A stretch of DNA of 9,190 nucleotides, taken from NCBI GenBank assembly GCA_964554105.1, contig CAZKNF010000099.1, forward strand, positions 1 through 9,190, written 5' to 3'. Shown one piece after another: positions 1-5,992 of the stretch. Position 1 is the stretch's first letter. Every line of letters starts with the position of its first letter. This DNA is from CAZKNF01 sp964554105. GTDB lineage: Bacteria > Bacteroidota > Rhodothermia > Rhodothermales > VXPQ01. The notes beneath the pieces are model-generated. The model was not told where the DNA came from, ran no database searches, and worked only from the letters and a program-made list of their open reading frames with translations. The position numbers and the translations under genes were made by a program.

Positions 1-609
1 CCGTACCTGGCTAACGGGCCGATCGTCCAGCCCACTATCTATACGATCGACGCGCGAGGCGGCGCCCACTATGTGCGCGGCGCATTTGAAGTGGACGTCT
101 ATGCCGGGTATCAGCAGGCACCGAATTTCCTTTACTTCACGCGCGCGACGGATGATGAGGCATACGGCTATGGTTCCGATCTTCTCTCCACCGGGTACGA
201 TGACGCAGAAATCGTCCTGTTCGGGGGTGACGTCTCGGTCAACCTGCCGGTGGGACTGAATGCTGCGGTCGGGCTGACCTTTCGAGATGGCTCACTCGGT
301 GACGATGAAGTCGATATTCCGTACTTCGGGCCGTTGCTGGGGTATGGATCGATTTCATATGCGTTTGCCGACGGTCGCGGCTTTCTACAGGCTACGGGCA
401 GGTATGAATCGGCGCGTGAAGTCGACACTGCGCAGAGTCGGACAATCGGTGATTTCTTCGATATGGATCTCGAGGGTTCGTACGATCTTACTCCGGCTCT
501 CGGCGTGGTTCTCCGATTTCAGAATTTGAGCGCCGGATACCTCGAACGCTGGGAAGATTTTCCGCAGGCCCCTTCCGTTTTTATGGCCGGTCTGCGTGTG
601 CGGTGGTAA
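1..609 (+). CDS. Outer-membrane beta-barrel protein, C-terminal part (5' end outside window)
   Basis: The reading frame is open from the first base and ends with TAA at 607-609, so 202 C-terminal residues are visible and the start lies upstream of the window. The visible protein is rich in alternating hydrophobic/polar stretches with Tyr, Phe and Gly, with short Asp/Gly-rich turns (for example around residues 80-100, 115-135 and 155-175), as expected for amphipathic transmembrane beta strands. The last strand ends GLRVRW, and a terminal aromatic residue is the usual outer-membrane insertion signal of barrel proteins. No plug domain or catalytic motif is visible. It could be a TonB-dependent receptor-like barrel or a smaller porin-like protein; the sequence does not decide. 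A GTG at 73 is in frame, but the protein-like sequence continues upstream of it, so it is not the start. The ExbB/ExbD pair downstream could energise such a receptor, but that link is inference. Confidence 0.6.
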   Translation, partial: PYLANGPIVQPTIYTIDARGGAHYVRGAFEVDVYAGYQQAPNFLYFTRATDDEAYGYGSDLLSTGYDDAEIVLFGGDVSVNLPVGLNAAVGLTFRDGSLGDDEVDIPYFGPLLGYGSISYAFADGRGFLQATGRYESAREVDTAQSRTIGDFFDMDLEGSYDLTPALGVVLRFQNLSAGYLERWEDFPQAPSVFMAGLRVRW

Positions 610-702
610 TCAACACTCGTGAAACTTCGAAGAGGGATGGAACGCACGAGTCACTGAAAGTTGGGGGCTTTATCTGGCGCATGTGAATAGACGACGCAGA
701 AT

Positions 703-730
703 TTGACCCGACGCATGGATCCGTTATTTT
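703..730 (+). promoter_or_regulatory. Candidate promoter of the HU/HU-SPOR cluster
   Basis: TTGACC at 703-708 is followed after 16 bases by TATTTT at 725-730. This is five of six and four of six matches to the sigma-70 consensus. It also fits the Bacteroidota pattern: TTG near -33 and TAttTTTc at 725-732, one base short of TAnnTTTG. The predicted start near 737 leaves a leader of about 20 bases before the ATG at 758. It is the best promoter-like site in the 148-base gap after the barrel gene. Judged by eye only. Confidence 0.4.
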
Positions 731-757
731 TCGGATATCAAAGTAGACGCATCATTG

Positions 758-1027
758 ATGGTCCAGTGGCTGTTGATCAAACGTCTACCCTCTCCCTCCT
801 CACCGTACGTAGCCAGGCTCATGCAGGCACCTCCACGCGATCAGGTAGAATCCGTCCTTGCCGACGTTGTCAGAGATGCTCTCTCGCGCGGTGACTCAGT
901 ACGCGTCCCCCGCCTCGGTACCTTTTCGGTTCGCCATCTGAGCAGCTCAATCGAACGCACGGAATCGGGAGAACGGAAGATGCAGCCGCCACGCGATGAG
1001 GTCGTTTTTACGCAGGAGTTGGAATAG
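758..1027 (+). CDS. Small HU-like DNA-binding protein (possible first HU domain of the downstream HU-SPOR gene)
   Basis: The product is 89 residues. From about residue 17 it shows the HU/IHF fold order: a short helix, the helix VESVLADVVRDALSRG, then the signature VRVPRLGTFSVR, a basic arm region and a closing strand (PPRDEVVF). HU-family proteins bind DNA as dimers and shape the nucleoid. The ATG at 758 was chosen; TTG at 755 and ATG at 821 are alternatives, but 821 would cut helix 1. No clear ribosome binding site is present. The ending PPRDEVVF resembles the end of the first HU domain in HU-CCDC81-type proteins of Bacteroidota, whose second HU domain follows in the same chain. Here a TAG at 1025 ends the frame, and the second HU domain starts 26 bases later in another frame. 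One extra T in the T5 run at 1005-1009 would join them. It may therefore be a free HU protein, a split gene or a sequencing artefact. Confidence 0.72.
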   Translation: MVQWLLIKRLPSPSSPYVARLMQAPPRDQVESVLADVVRDALSRGDSVRVPRLGTFSVRHLSSSIERTESGERKMQPPRDEVVFTQELE

Positions 1028-1053
1028 CGCATCATCCCGATGCCATCAGCCAC

Positions 1054-2451
1054 ATGTCTTTCGATCTCGAAACCGAAATAGCCCGTCGTCTCGACGTCTC
1101 CCGCGAGTCGGTGGCTCACGTACTTGAAGTCGTCGTCGAGCGGATTCGACAGCAAGTCTCGCATTATGGCTACGCGCGAGTAGCCGGACTGGGTACGTTT
1201 CGGGGCGAGAACGGCGGTATCATTTTCGAGCCGACTTCTACACTTGTAGAGGAGGTAAACCTCAACTTTTCCGGTCTGGAGCCCATTTATATACCGTCTG
1301 TGTTCGGGCCTGAAAATGCAAAATCGCACTGGCCACCCAGCGTAGGTATTGATGAGCCGGCGCCCGGGGACGAGTCATTCAGCAGTGAAGACAAGTCCGT
1401 CGCCGAAGAGATGGATGACTCAAGGCGTGCTGAGGGCGATGAGTGGACAGATGCGGCTGCGGAAGAAGATGTGGCCGAAGCGTCAGAAACGCCGGTGGGG
1501 GAGCAGGATGATGAGGATGCGGAGGACGTTCCTAAGGTTCAGTGGCGTCCAATCGATTTGCAGCCGAAGCCGCGAGACCTCGACGAAACCGCCGCGATGA
1601 CCGCTACGGGAGGCGCCGATTCTCGTGGCGGCGTCCACGATGATACGGAAGAGGCCGCCGCAGATGCGCCGGCAGAAGGCGTCGACGAAGTTGCCGAAGC
1701 GTCGGCCGTCGACGAAGCCGAGACCGTCCCCGCCAGTCACGACATCGATGCTGAAGAGCACGAACAGGAACTGCCAGCAGAAGACATGGCGCAGGACCGG
1801 AGCGCACTTCCCCATGAGTCGCTTCGCCAGCACCACACCAGCCGCCACGCATCCGAGCGTGTATCCGCTGCCGATACGCAACCCGGCGGCCGACGCACCA
1901 TCTGGATTGGCGCCGGGGTGATTGTGTTGGCCGCTGCGGCGGCGATCATGTTTTTTTCCCTTACACCGGATGGACCCACCGATCCAGCACCGACGGAACA
2001 GACCGAGGCTCCCGCCCTCGCCGACAACGGTGATGCGGAGGTCGCAGATGATGCCGTCGGCGCCGTAGATGCGACCGAGCCGGGCGAAACGGCGACCGGT
2101 GAAGCGCCGATCGAGGAGTCTCCAGACGAAGAATCTCCGCCAGCAGAGGATCAACCCGCCGACGGATCGACATCGCTGCGCAGTACCGACGGCATTAATG
2201 TTTCGGAGGGCGGATACACCATCATCGTCTATTCCGAATCGTCCCGGCAGCGGGCCGCCGAAGTCTCCGAGCAGTATCGCGAGGAGGGCTTCCGAACGGA
2301 TGTTCTAGAGTATCAGGAAGATGGAGCGAACCACCTGCGGGTCGGCGTAGGACAGTTTTCAACGTTGACCGAGGCGGCCGAAACACGGAATTCACTTGTC
2401 GGCACCGACCTTCCTGATGACGCATGGGTGCGACGTGTGCCCGCCGAATGA
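1054..2451 (+). CDS. Inner-membrane HU-SPOR protein (HU-CCDC81/SPOR family)
   Basis: 465 residues in a clear domain order. Residues 1-82 form an HU-like domain with the signature ARVAGLGTFRGENGG and then IIFEP, close to the second HU domain of HU-CCDC81 proteins. Residues 100-280 are a low-complexity acidic linker rich in Ala, Glu and Asp, with short VAEAS-type repeats. Residues 282-303 are one hydrophobic membrane span preceded by GGRR, which predicts a cytoplasmic N terminus. Residues 304-385 are a second acidic Pro/Glu/Ala linker. Residues 386-463 form a SPOR domain (GGYTIIVYS at its start, RVGVGQFST in the middle, AWVRRV at the end). SPOR domains bind peptidoglycan strands stripped of stem peptides, mostly at division sites. 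The protein thus appears to place a DNA-binding-type domain inside the cell and a wall-binding domain in the periplasm. ATG 1054 is the only standard start in its frame after the stop codon at 997-999. ExbB follows 68 bases downstream. Confidence 0.88.
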   Translation: MSFDLETEIARRLDVSRESVAHVLEVVVERIRQQVSHYGYARVAGLGTFRGENGGIIFEPTSTLVEEVNLNFSGLEPIYIPSVFGPENAKSHWPPSVGIDEPAPGDESFSSEDKSVAEEMDDSRRAEGDEWTDAAAEEDVAEASETPVGEQDDEDAEDVPKVQWRPIDLQPKPRDLDETAAMTATGGADSRGGVHDDTEEAAADAPAEGVDEVAEASAVDEAETVPASHDIDAEEHEQELPAEDMAQDRSALPHESLRQHHTSRHASERVSAADTQPGGRRTIWIGAGVIVLAAAAAIMFFSLTPDGPTDPAPTEQTEAPALADNGDAEVADDAVGAVDATEPGETATGEAPIEESPDEESPPAEDQPADGSTSLRSTDGINVSEGGYTIIVYSESSRQRAAEVSEQYREEGFRTDVLEYQEDGANHLRVGVGQFSTLTEAAETRNSLVGTDLPDDAWVRRVPAE

Positions 2452-2519
2452 GCCACAGAACCTCGACGAACACCAAACCAATTCCACTATTTCCCCACTA
2501 CGTGTCGATCTGATCGAAA

Positions 2520-3248
2520 ATGATGCTCGCGCTGCAACAACAAGAATTGAATCTACCGGCGGATACGGCCGCGCAGGCCGTGACGCCGGAAGCCACGTCG
2601 CTGCTCGACACGCTGATCCTGGGAGGATGGATAATGCTACCCATCTTCCTCCTGTCGATCATAGCCATCTACCTCTTTATAGAACGCATTATCACTATTC
2701 GTCGGGCCAAGACGGATCCCGTGGTTATTACGAGACGCGTTCGAGAATATATACAGTCCGGTGACATCCGGGGTGCGATGGGGTTTTGCGAGTCGCAGGA
2801 TAAGCCCATCACGCGCATCCTCAGGCACGGCCTCGAACGACTCGGCCGTCCGATTGCGGAGATCCAGGACGCCGTTCAGGCGCAGGGGAAACACGAGGCG
2901 TTCGAGCTCGAGAAGCGAACGGAGTTGCTGGCCAGCATTGCGGGTATCGCGCCGATGATAGGATTCCTCGGCACGGTTACGGGCATGATCCGCGCCTTTC
3001 AGGAGATTCAAAATCTCCAGGGAAACGTAAATCCGAGTGTGCTCGCCGGCGGCATCTGGGAGGCTCTCCTGACGACAGCGGCGGGCCTCGTCGTCGGCAT
3101 TCTCGCCTTCTTTTTCTACAATTTTCTGTTGACGCGCATTAAACGGCTCATCAACGACATGGAGCGGTCGGCCACCGACTTTATCGACCTCCTGCAGGCG
3201 CCTGCGCCGGCACGTGCCAAGTATGAAGAGCGTGCGACCAACTATTGA
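2520..3248 (+). CDS. exbB: MotA/TolQ/ExbB family proton channel protein
   Basis: 242 residues, the usual size for Bacteroidota ExbB. After a short polar N terminus come three membrane spans: about residues 31-55, 137-158 and 182-204. A long cytoplasmic loop with conserved helices (about 60-130) lies between the first two. The signature GFLGTVTGMIRAF is at residues 148-160 and EALLTTAAGL at 181-190. Thr152 and Thr186 align with the two channel-lining threonines of E. coli ExbB. With ExbD it forms the proton-driven motor that energises TonB or Tol-type envelope machines. One oddity: TM3 reads GILAFFFYN where most relatives have Pro after GI. ATG 2520 is immediately followed by a second ATG, and either may be used; no Shine-Dalgarno is seen. 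The family is certain. Whether it serves a TonB, Tol or gliding-type system cannot be told here, so the symbol is a family-level label. Confidence 0.9.
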   Translation: MMLALQQQELNLPADTAAQAVTPEATSLLDTLILGGWIMLPIFLLSIIAIYLFIERIITIRRAKTDPVVITRRVREYIQSGDIRGAMGFCESQDKPITRILRHGLERLGRPIAEIQDAVQAQGKHEAFELEKRTELLASIAGIAPMIGFLGTVTGMIRAFQEIQNLQGNVNPSVLAGGIWEALLTTAAGLVVGILAFFFYNFLLTRIKRLINDMERSATDFIDLLQAPAPARAKYEERATNY

Positions 3249-3266
3249 TTTCCGCTGAGAGGCGCC

Positions 3267-3674
3267 ATGAGTTTTGATTTTTCGAATCAGCGAGAGCCGT
3301 TGACGGCGTTCAGCATGGCGGGGTTGACGGACATCGTCCTCCTCCTGCTGATCTTCTTTCTGCTCACGTCCAGCTTTATTCCTCAGTTCGGCATTCAGGT
3401 GAATCTGCCGCAAGCCGAGACATCCGCCCCGATGGAGGACCAGTACGTTTCGGTCGCAATCACGGACGACGGACGCTACTACGTAGATCAGGATCAGATC
3501 GCCCGTGAGGCGCTGCTAGATGCCTTGAGAGATGCACAGGGCGACAAGACCGCGCTTGTACTCCGGGCGGACGAAGAGGCCACGGTAGGGCAGTTCGCGA
3601 CAGTCGCCAACCTGGCGAAGGCGCTGAACATGCGAGTGCTCATGGCGACGGAACGCGGCGAGCTCACGCCGTAG
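3267..3674 (+). CDS. exbD: ExbD/TolR family biopolymer transport protein
   Basis: 135 residues. A short cytoplasmic N terminus leads to one membrane span (about 18-38) with the family's essential Asp near its start (MAGLTDIVLLLLIFF, Asp22), the proton-carrying residue. A periplasmic domain of about 95 residues follows, with the typical ExbD core (VLRADEEATVGQF near 98-110, then a helix and a final strand). It partners ExbB in a membrane motor. A GAGAGG ribosome binding site lies at 3257-3262, four bases before the ATG, and the gap to exbB is 18 bases, so the two are co-transcribed. Bacteroidota often carry two ExbD genes and a TonB gene next to ExbB. Here there is one ExbD and then convergent genes, so the energy-transducing partner must be encoded elsewhere or be a different protein. 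Confidence 0.9.
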   Translation: MSFDFSNQREPLTAFSMAGLTDIVLLLLIFFLLTSSFIPQFGIQVNLPQAETSAPMEDQYVSVAITDDGRYYVDQDQIAREALLDALRDAQGDKTALVLRADEEATVGQFATVANLAKALNMRVLMATERGELTP

Positions 3675-3688
3675 GTACGGCTACCTGC

Positions 3689-3705
3689 TCACCGGCAACC
3701 GGTGA
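3689..3705 (+). terminator. Hairpin after exbD, possible transcription terminator
   Basis: TCACCGG, a CAA loop, then CCGGTGA form a perfect 7-bp stem. It starts 14 bases after the exbD stop, in the 171-base spacer between convergent genes. No T-tract follows on either strand, so it is not a classical intrinsic terminator. It may still stop or stabilise transcripts from one or both sides. The rest of the spacer (3706-3845) shows nothing I can name. Confidence 0.35.
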
Positions 3706-3845
3706 AGGCGGAAGTAGGTCGCGGGCCGACTGCTCAGCTCTCGCGGAGACCACCAAAATATTCACTTCGACGGGCGGAGGAAGTACCGAGGTAGAATGCG
3801 CGTCGAGAGCGTATATGCTGCGCCCCATCCCTTCTGATTCCGAAG

Positions 3846-4067
3846 CTAATTCTGCATGTCGCTCACAACCTCCTTGAATTGAGGCTCGCGGCGAAGACGG
3901 TCGAGATCCAGTCGTCGCGATGCGTTCTCGACGAGAATTTCTGATATGTGGTCGGCGGCGTCGAAGAAAAGCGTCACGTCCGGATCCATCGTGTCCTGAC
4001 CTTCAGTCCGATCGAAGGGAAATTGGATGCTTAGCGTATCGGTGTCTGGGAAGTAAAGCATCTTCAT
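3846..4067 (-). CDS. DUF2283-like small protein, putative antitoxin-type partner
   Basis: 73 residues, the typical size of DUF2283 proteins. The N terminus MKMLYFPDTDTLSIQF matches the family's opening strand pair (Y-x-P/E-x-D-x-L-x-I). DVTLFFDAADHISEILVENAS at 30-50 matches its 'acidic strand, turn, ILDAS' end. The last 20 residues form a charged helix (RLDLDRLRREPQFKEVV). The family has no agreed function but often lies beside a small basic protein in toxin-antitoxin-like pairs. Its ATG overlaps the stop codon of the preceding gene (ATGA, 4064-4067), which points to translational coupling. It is the last gene of the comM operon and converges on exbD. Antitoxin function is inference. Confidence 0.75.
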   Translation of the reverse strand: MKMLYFPDTDTLSIQFPFDRTEGQDTMDPDVTLFFDAADHISEILVENASRRLDLDRLRREPQFKEVVSDMQN

Positions 4068-4306
4068 GATCGATGTCTCCGCGAATAATTGCGGTCGATA
4101 AACGCGTTATGGAGTGTACGCTTGTCCGGAAGGAGCACTACCCTAACGAATCGGTCCAGTTCCTCTACATAGCCCCAGACCCGCAGACGCCCGTTTGCCT
4201 GCAATCGGACTTCCGCTGCGTGCTCCAGGGCTTCTACGGCATGCTCGAGCGTCACACGTGGATGATCCCGTTTTTCCCGAAAATACTCCGTGGTCTCCCA
4301 AGCCAT
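4064..4306 (-). CDS. Small basic protein of unknown function, putative toxin-type partner of the DUF2283-like protein
   Basis: 80 residues with an N-terminal helical half (about 5-33) and a strand-rich second half. The second half contains the motifs GRLRVWGYVEEL (39-50), RFVRVVLLPDKRTLHNAF (52-69) and a Asp-Arg pair followed by a basic tail. I recall this pattern (W-G/A-Y-V-x-E-L, R-V-V-x-L-x-D-x-x-T-x-H-N-A-F-x-D-R) from small proteins that neighbour DUF2283 genes and are loosely compared with RelE/ParE or DUF4258-like folds. I cannot name a family with certainty. The ATG at 4306 is 8 bases after the comM stop, and the gene's end overlaps the DUF2283-like start by 4 bases. The three genes therefore appear to be one transcript. 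A toxin role is only suggested by size, charge and pairing. Confidence 0.7.
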   Translation of the reverse strand: MAWETTEYFREKRDHPRVTLEHAVEALEHAAEVRLQANGRLRVWGYVEELDRFVRVVLLPDKRTLHNAFIDRNYSRRHRS

Positions 4307-4314
4307 CTATCCGC

Positions 4315-5853
4315 TCATCCCATCGGTCGATCCAGCGTCCGGTACTGTATCGCCTCGGAGATGTGCTCCGGTCGAAGCGCCTCTGATGTCGCCAGATCCG
4401 CCACGGTGCGAGCCACCTTGAGAATCCGTCCATATCCTCGCGCGCTCAGGCCCAGGCGTTGAATGGCCATCTTCATAAGAGCACGACAGGCGCCGTCGAG
4501 CTCGCAATGATGACGCACGAGACGCATCGACATCTGGGCATTGCAGTGGACGAAAGCCTCCCCGGCAAACCGCGAGCGCTGCACGTCCCGAGCGGCCAGG
4601 ACGCGGCGGCGCACAAAGACGGAAGATTCGGCCTCCGCACGGGAGGATAGTTCGTCGAAGGGCACGGGTGAAACATTGAGGTGCAGATCAATGCGGTCCA
4701 TAAGTGGACCGCTGATGCGTGATCTGTACCGGTGGACGTCCCCTGCCGAACACACGCAATCCTGGTTCGGATGTCCCAGCATGCCGCACGGACACGGATT
4801 CATGCTCGCGACGAGCATGAATCGGGCAGGGTATTCGACGCTCATGCGGGCCCGAGACAGCGTGATGCGTCCCTCCTCCAGCGGCTGCCGCAGGACTTCC
4901 AACACCCGCCGCTTGAATTCGGGGAGCTCATCCAGGAAGAGGACGCCGTTGTGAGCGAGCGATATCTCGCCGGGCATGGGCTTGCTGCCGCCGCCGGACA
5001 GTCCGCCATATGAGGTCGTGTGATGCGGCGCGCGAAATGGCCGCGTTGCGATCAAACCGCACGCATTCAGCAGACCGCCGACGCTGTGAACCTTTGTGGT
5101 CTCGACCGCTTCATCACGGGTCAGTGGCGGCATGATGGTAGGCAGCCGCTGCGCGAGCATCGTCTTTCCGGCGCCGGGAGGACCCACCATGAGCACGTTG
5201 TGTCCTCCCGCCGCCGCAATCTCGAGTGCCCGCTTGACGTTTTCCTGACCCCGAACATCCGCGAAATCAACCTCGTATTCTCGAGCTTCATCAAAAAGAT
5301 CTGATTGACTGCGCCGAAAAGGTGAGATCGTTTCCCGAGGATGCTCCAACATTCGAAATCCGTCGCGCACATTGGCGAGCGGAATCACGTCGAGACCGTC
5401 GACCACGGCGGCCTCCGCAGCATTCTGATGGGGTACCACGATGGCCTGCAACCCGTCGTCGCGCGCACGCGCCGCCATGGAAAGCACGCCTCGAACGGGG
5501 CGCACGTCTCCATTCAGCGCTAGCTCGCCCGTGATGCACATCCCTTCCAGTGCCTGCTGCAGCGGCATCTCCAGGTGAGCAGCAAGGAGACCGAGCGCAA
5601 TCGGAAGATCGAATGCCGCCCCCTCTTTCCGCAGGCCCGCGGGGGCCAGATTCACCGTGATCTTCCCGTACGGCATCGGGAGACCGGTGTTATGGAATGC
5701 AGCATAGATACGGTCCCTGCTCTCCCTGACGGCGCCGTCCGGCAGTCCTACGACCGCATAGCTCGGAAGGCCTGCTCCGGAAATGCTCGTCTCGATGTCG
5801 ATGGGCAACGCGTCGATGCCGCGGGTCGCGGCGCTGCGAACTCGGGACAGCAT
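4315..5853 (-). CDS. comM: ComM/YifB family AAA+ ATPase (Mg chelatase-like DNA helicase)
   Basis: 512 residues, the normal full length. The N-terminal Lon-protease-like/ChlI domain (about 1-165) opens with the family's MLSRVRSAATRGIDA and contains VGLPDGAVRESRDRI and KITVNLAPAGLRKEG. The AAA+ core starts near residue 195: Walker A GPPGAGKT at 224-231, FRAPHHTTSYGGLSGGG near 273-289, Walker B VLFLDEL at 304-310. GPLMDRIDL at 382-390 supplies the conserved Arg region. Cys354, Cys356, Cys366 and Cys368 form the usual cysteine cluster. The C-terminal helical domain (about 410-508) includes LGLSARGYGRILKVARTVADL. In naturally competent bacteria ComM is a branch-migration helicase that helps integrate incoming DNA. 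In non-competent species its role is less clear. ATG 5853 gives the canonical N terminus. It leads an operon with the two small genes that follow and is divergent from the glycosyltransferase. Confidence 0.95.
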   Translation of the reverse strand: MLSRVRSAATRGIDALPIDIETSISGAGLPSYAVVGLPDGAVRESRDRIYAAFHNTGLPMPYGKITVNLAPAGLRKEGAAFDLPIALGLLAAHLEMPLQQALEGMCITGELALNGDVRPVRGVLSMAARARDDGLQAIVVPHQNAAEAAVVDGLDVIPLANVRDGFRMLEHPRETISPFRRSQSDLFDEAREYEVDFADVRGQENVKRALEIAAAGGHNVLMVGPPGAGKTMLAQRLPTIMPPLTRDEAVETTKVHSVGGLLNACGLIATRPFRAPHHTTSYGGLSGGGSKPMPGEISLAHNGVLFLDELPEFKRRVLEVLRQPLEEGRITLSRARMSVEYPARFMLVASMNPCPCGMLGHPNQDCVCSAGDVHRYRSRISGPLMDRIDLHLNVSPVPFDELSSRAEAESSVFVRRRVLAARDVQRSRFAGEAFVHCNAQMSMRLVRHHCELDGACRALMKMAIQRLGLSARGYGRILKVARTVADLATSEALRPEHISEAIQYRTLDRPMG

Positions 5854-5935
5854 AGTTCGGTCGGATGTGGGGGTTCTCGCAACTAGACACCGGAATCATC
5901 CCATCTATAACCTCAAGCGATGTTCTAACCCCGCA

Positions 5936-5963
5936 TTGACCTATGGCTGCCGCTTCGTACTTT
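5936..5963 (+). promoter_or_regulatory. Candidate promoter of the glycosyltransferase gene
   Basis: TTGACC at 5936-5941 and TACTTT at 5958-5963 are separated by 16 bases, the same -35 hexamer and spacing as the candidate before the HU genes. The -10 match is weak (three of six). The predicted start near 5970 leaves about 23 bases before the TTG start at 5993, enough for the ribosome binding site. It lies in the 139-base gap to the divergent comM gene. I found no convincing promoter on the other strand for comM. Confidence 0.3.
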
Positions 5964-5981
5964 ACGTGCGAAGAGTCCTCT

Positions 5982-5987
5982 GGAGGG
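5982..5987 (+). promoter_or_regulatory. Ribosome binding site that decides a TTG start
   Basis: GGAGGG ends five bases before the in-frame TTG at 5993. This is a strong Shine-Dalgarno in a window where most genes have none. The ATG at 5988 directly abuts it, is out of frame and meets TGA after one codon, so it is not a real start. The site supports TTG 5993 as the glycosyltransferase start rather than the ATG at 5783 inside comM. Confidence 0.6.
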
Positions 5988-5992
5988 ATGTT

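Noticed and set aside
645..675. AAAG-loop-CTTT hairpin after the barrel gene
   Set aside because: A stem of only four weak base pairs without a T-tract; not convincing as a terminator.
1483..2154. Open frame of 223 codons on the minus strand
   Set aside because: Antisense to the acidic linkers of the HU-SPOR gene; Arg/Gly-rich composition is a mirror of Ala/Glu/Asp codons and has no family resemblance.
2637..3413. Open frame of 258 codons on the minus strand
   Set aside because: Antisense to exbB and exbD, which are unmistakable on the plus strand.
3796..3837. Tiny frame of 13 codons (MRVESVYAAPHPF) in the convergent spacer
   Set aside because: Too short to judge, no clear ribosome binding site at proper distance, and no sign of selection; most likely chance.
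5854..5935. Promoter for comM on the minus strand
   Set aside because: Fragments such as TTGAGG and TTATAG occur but not at a workable spacing, so none is listed.
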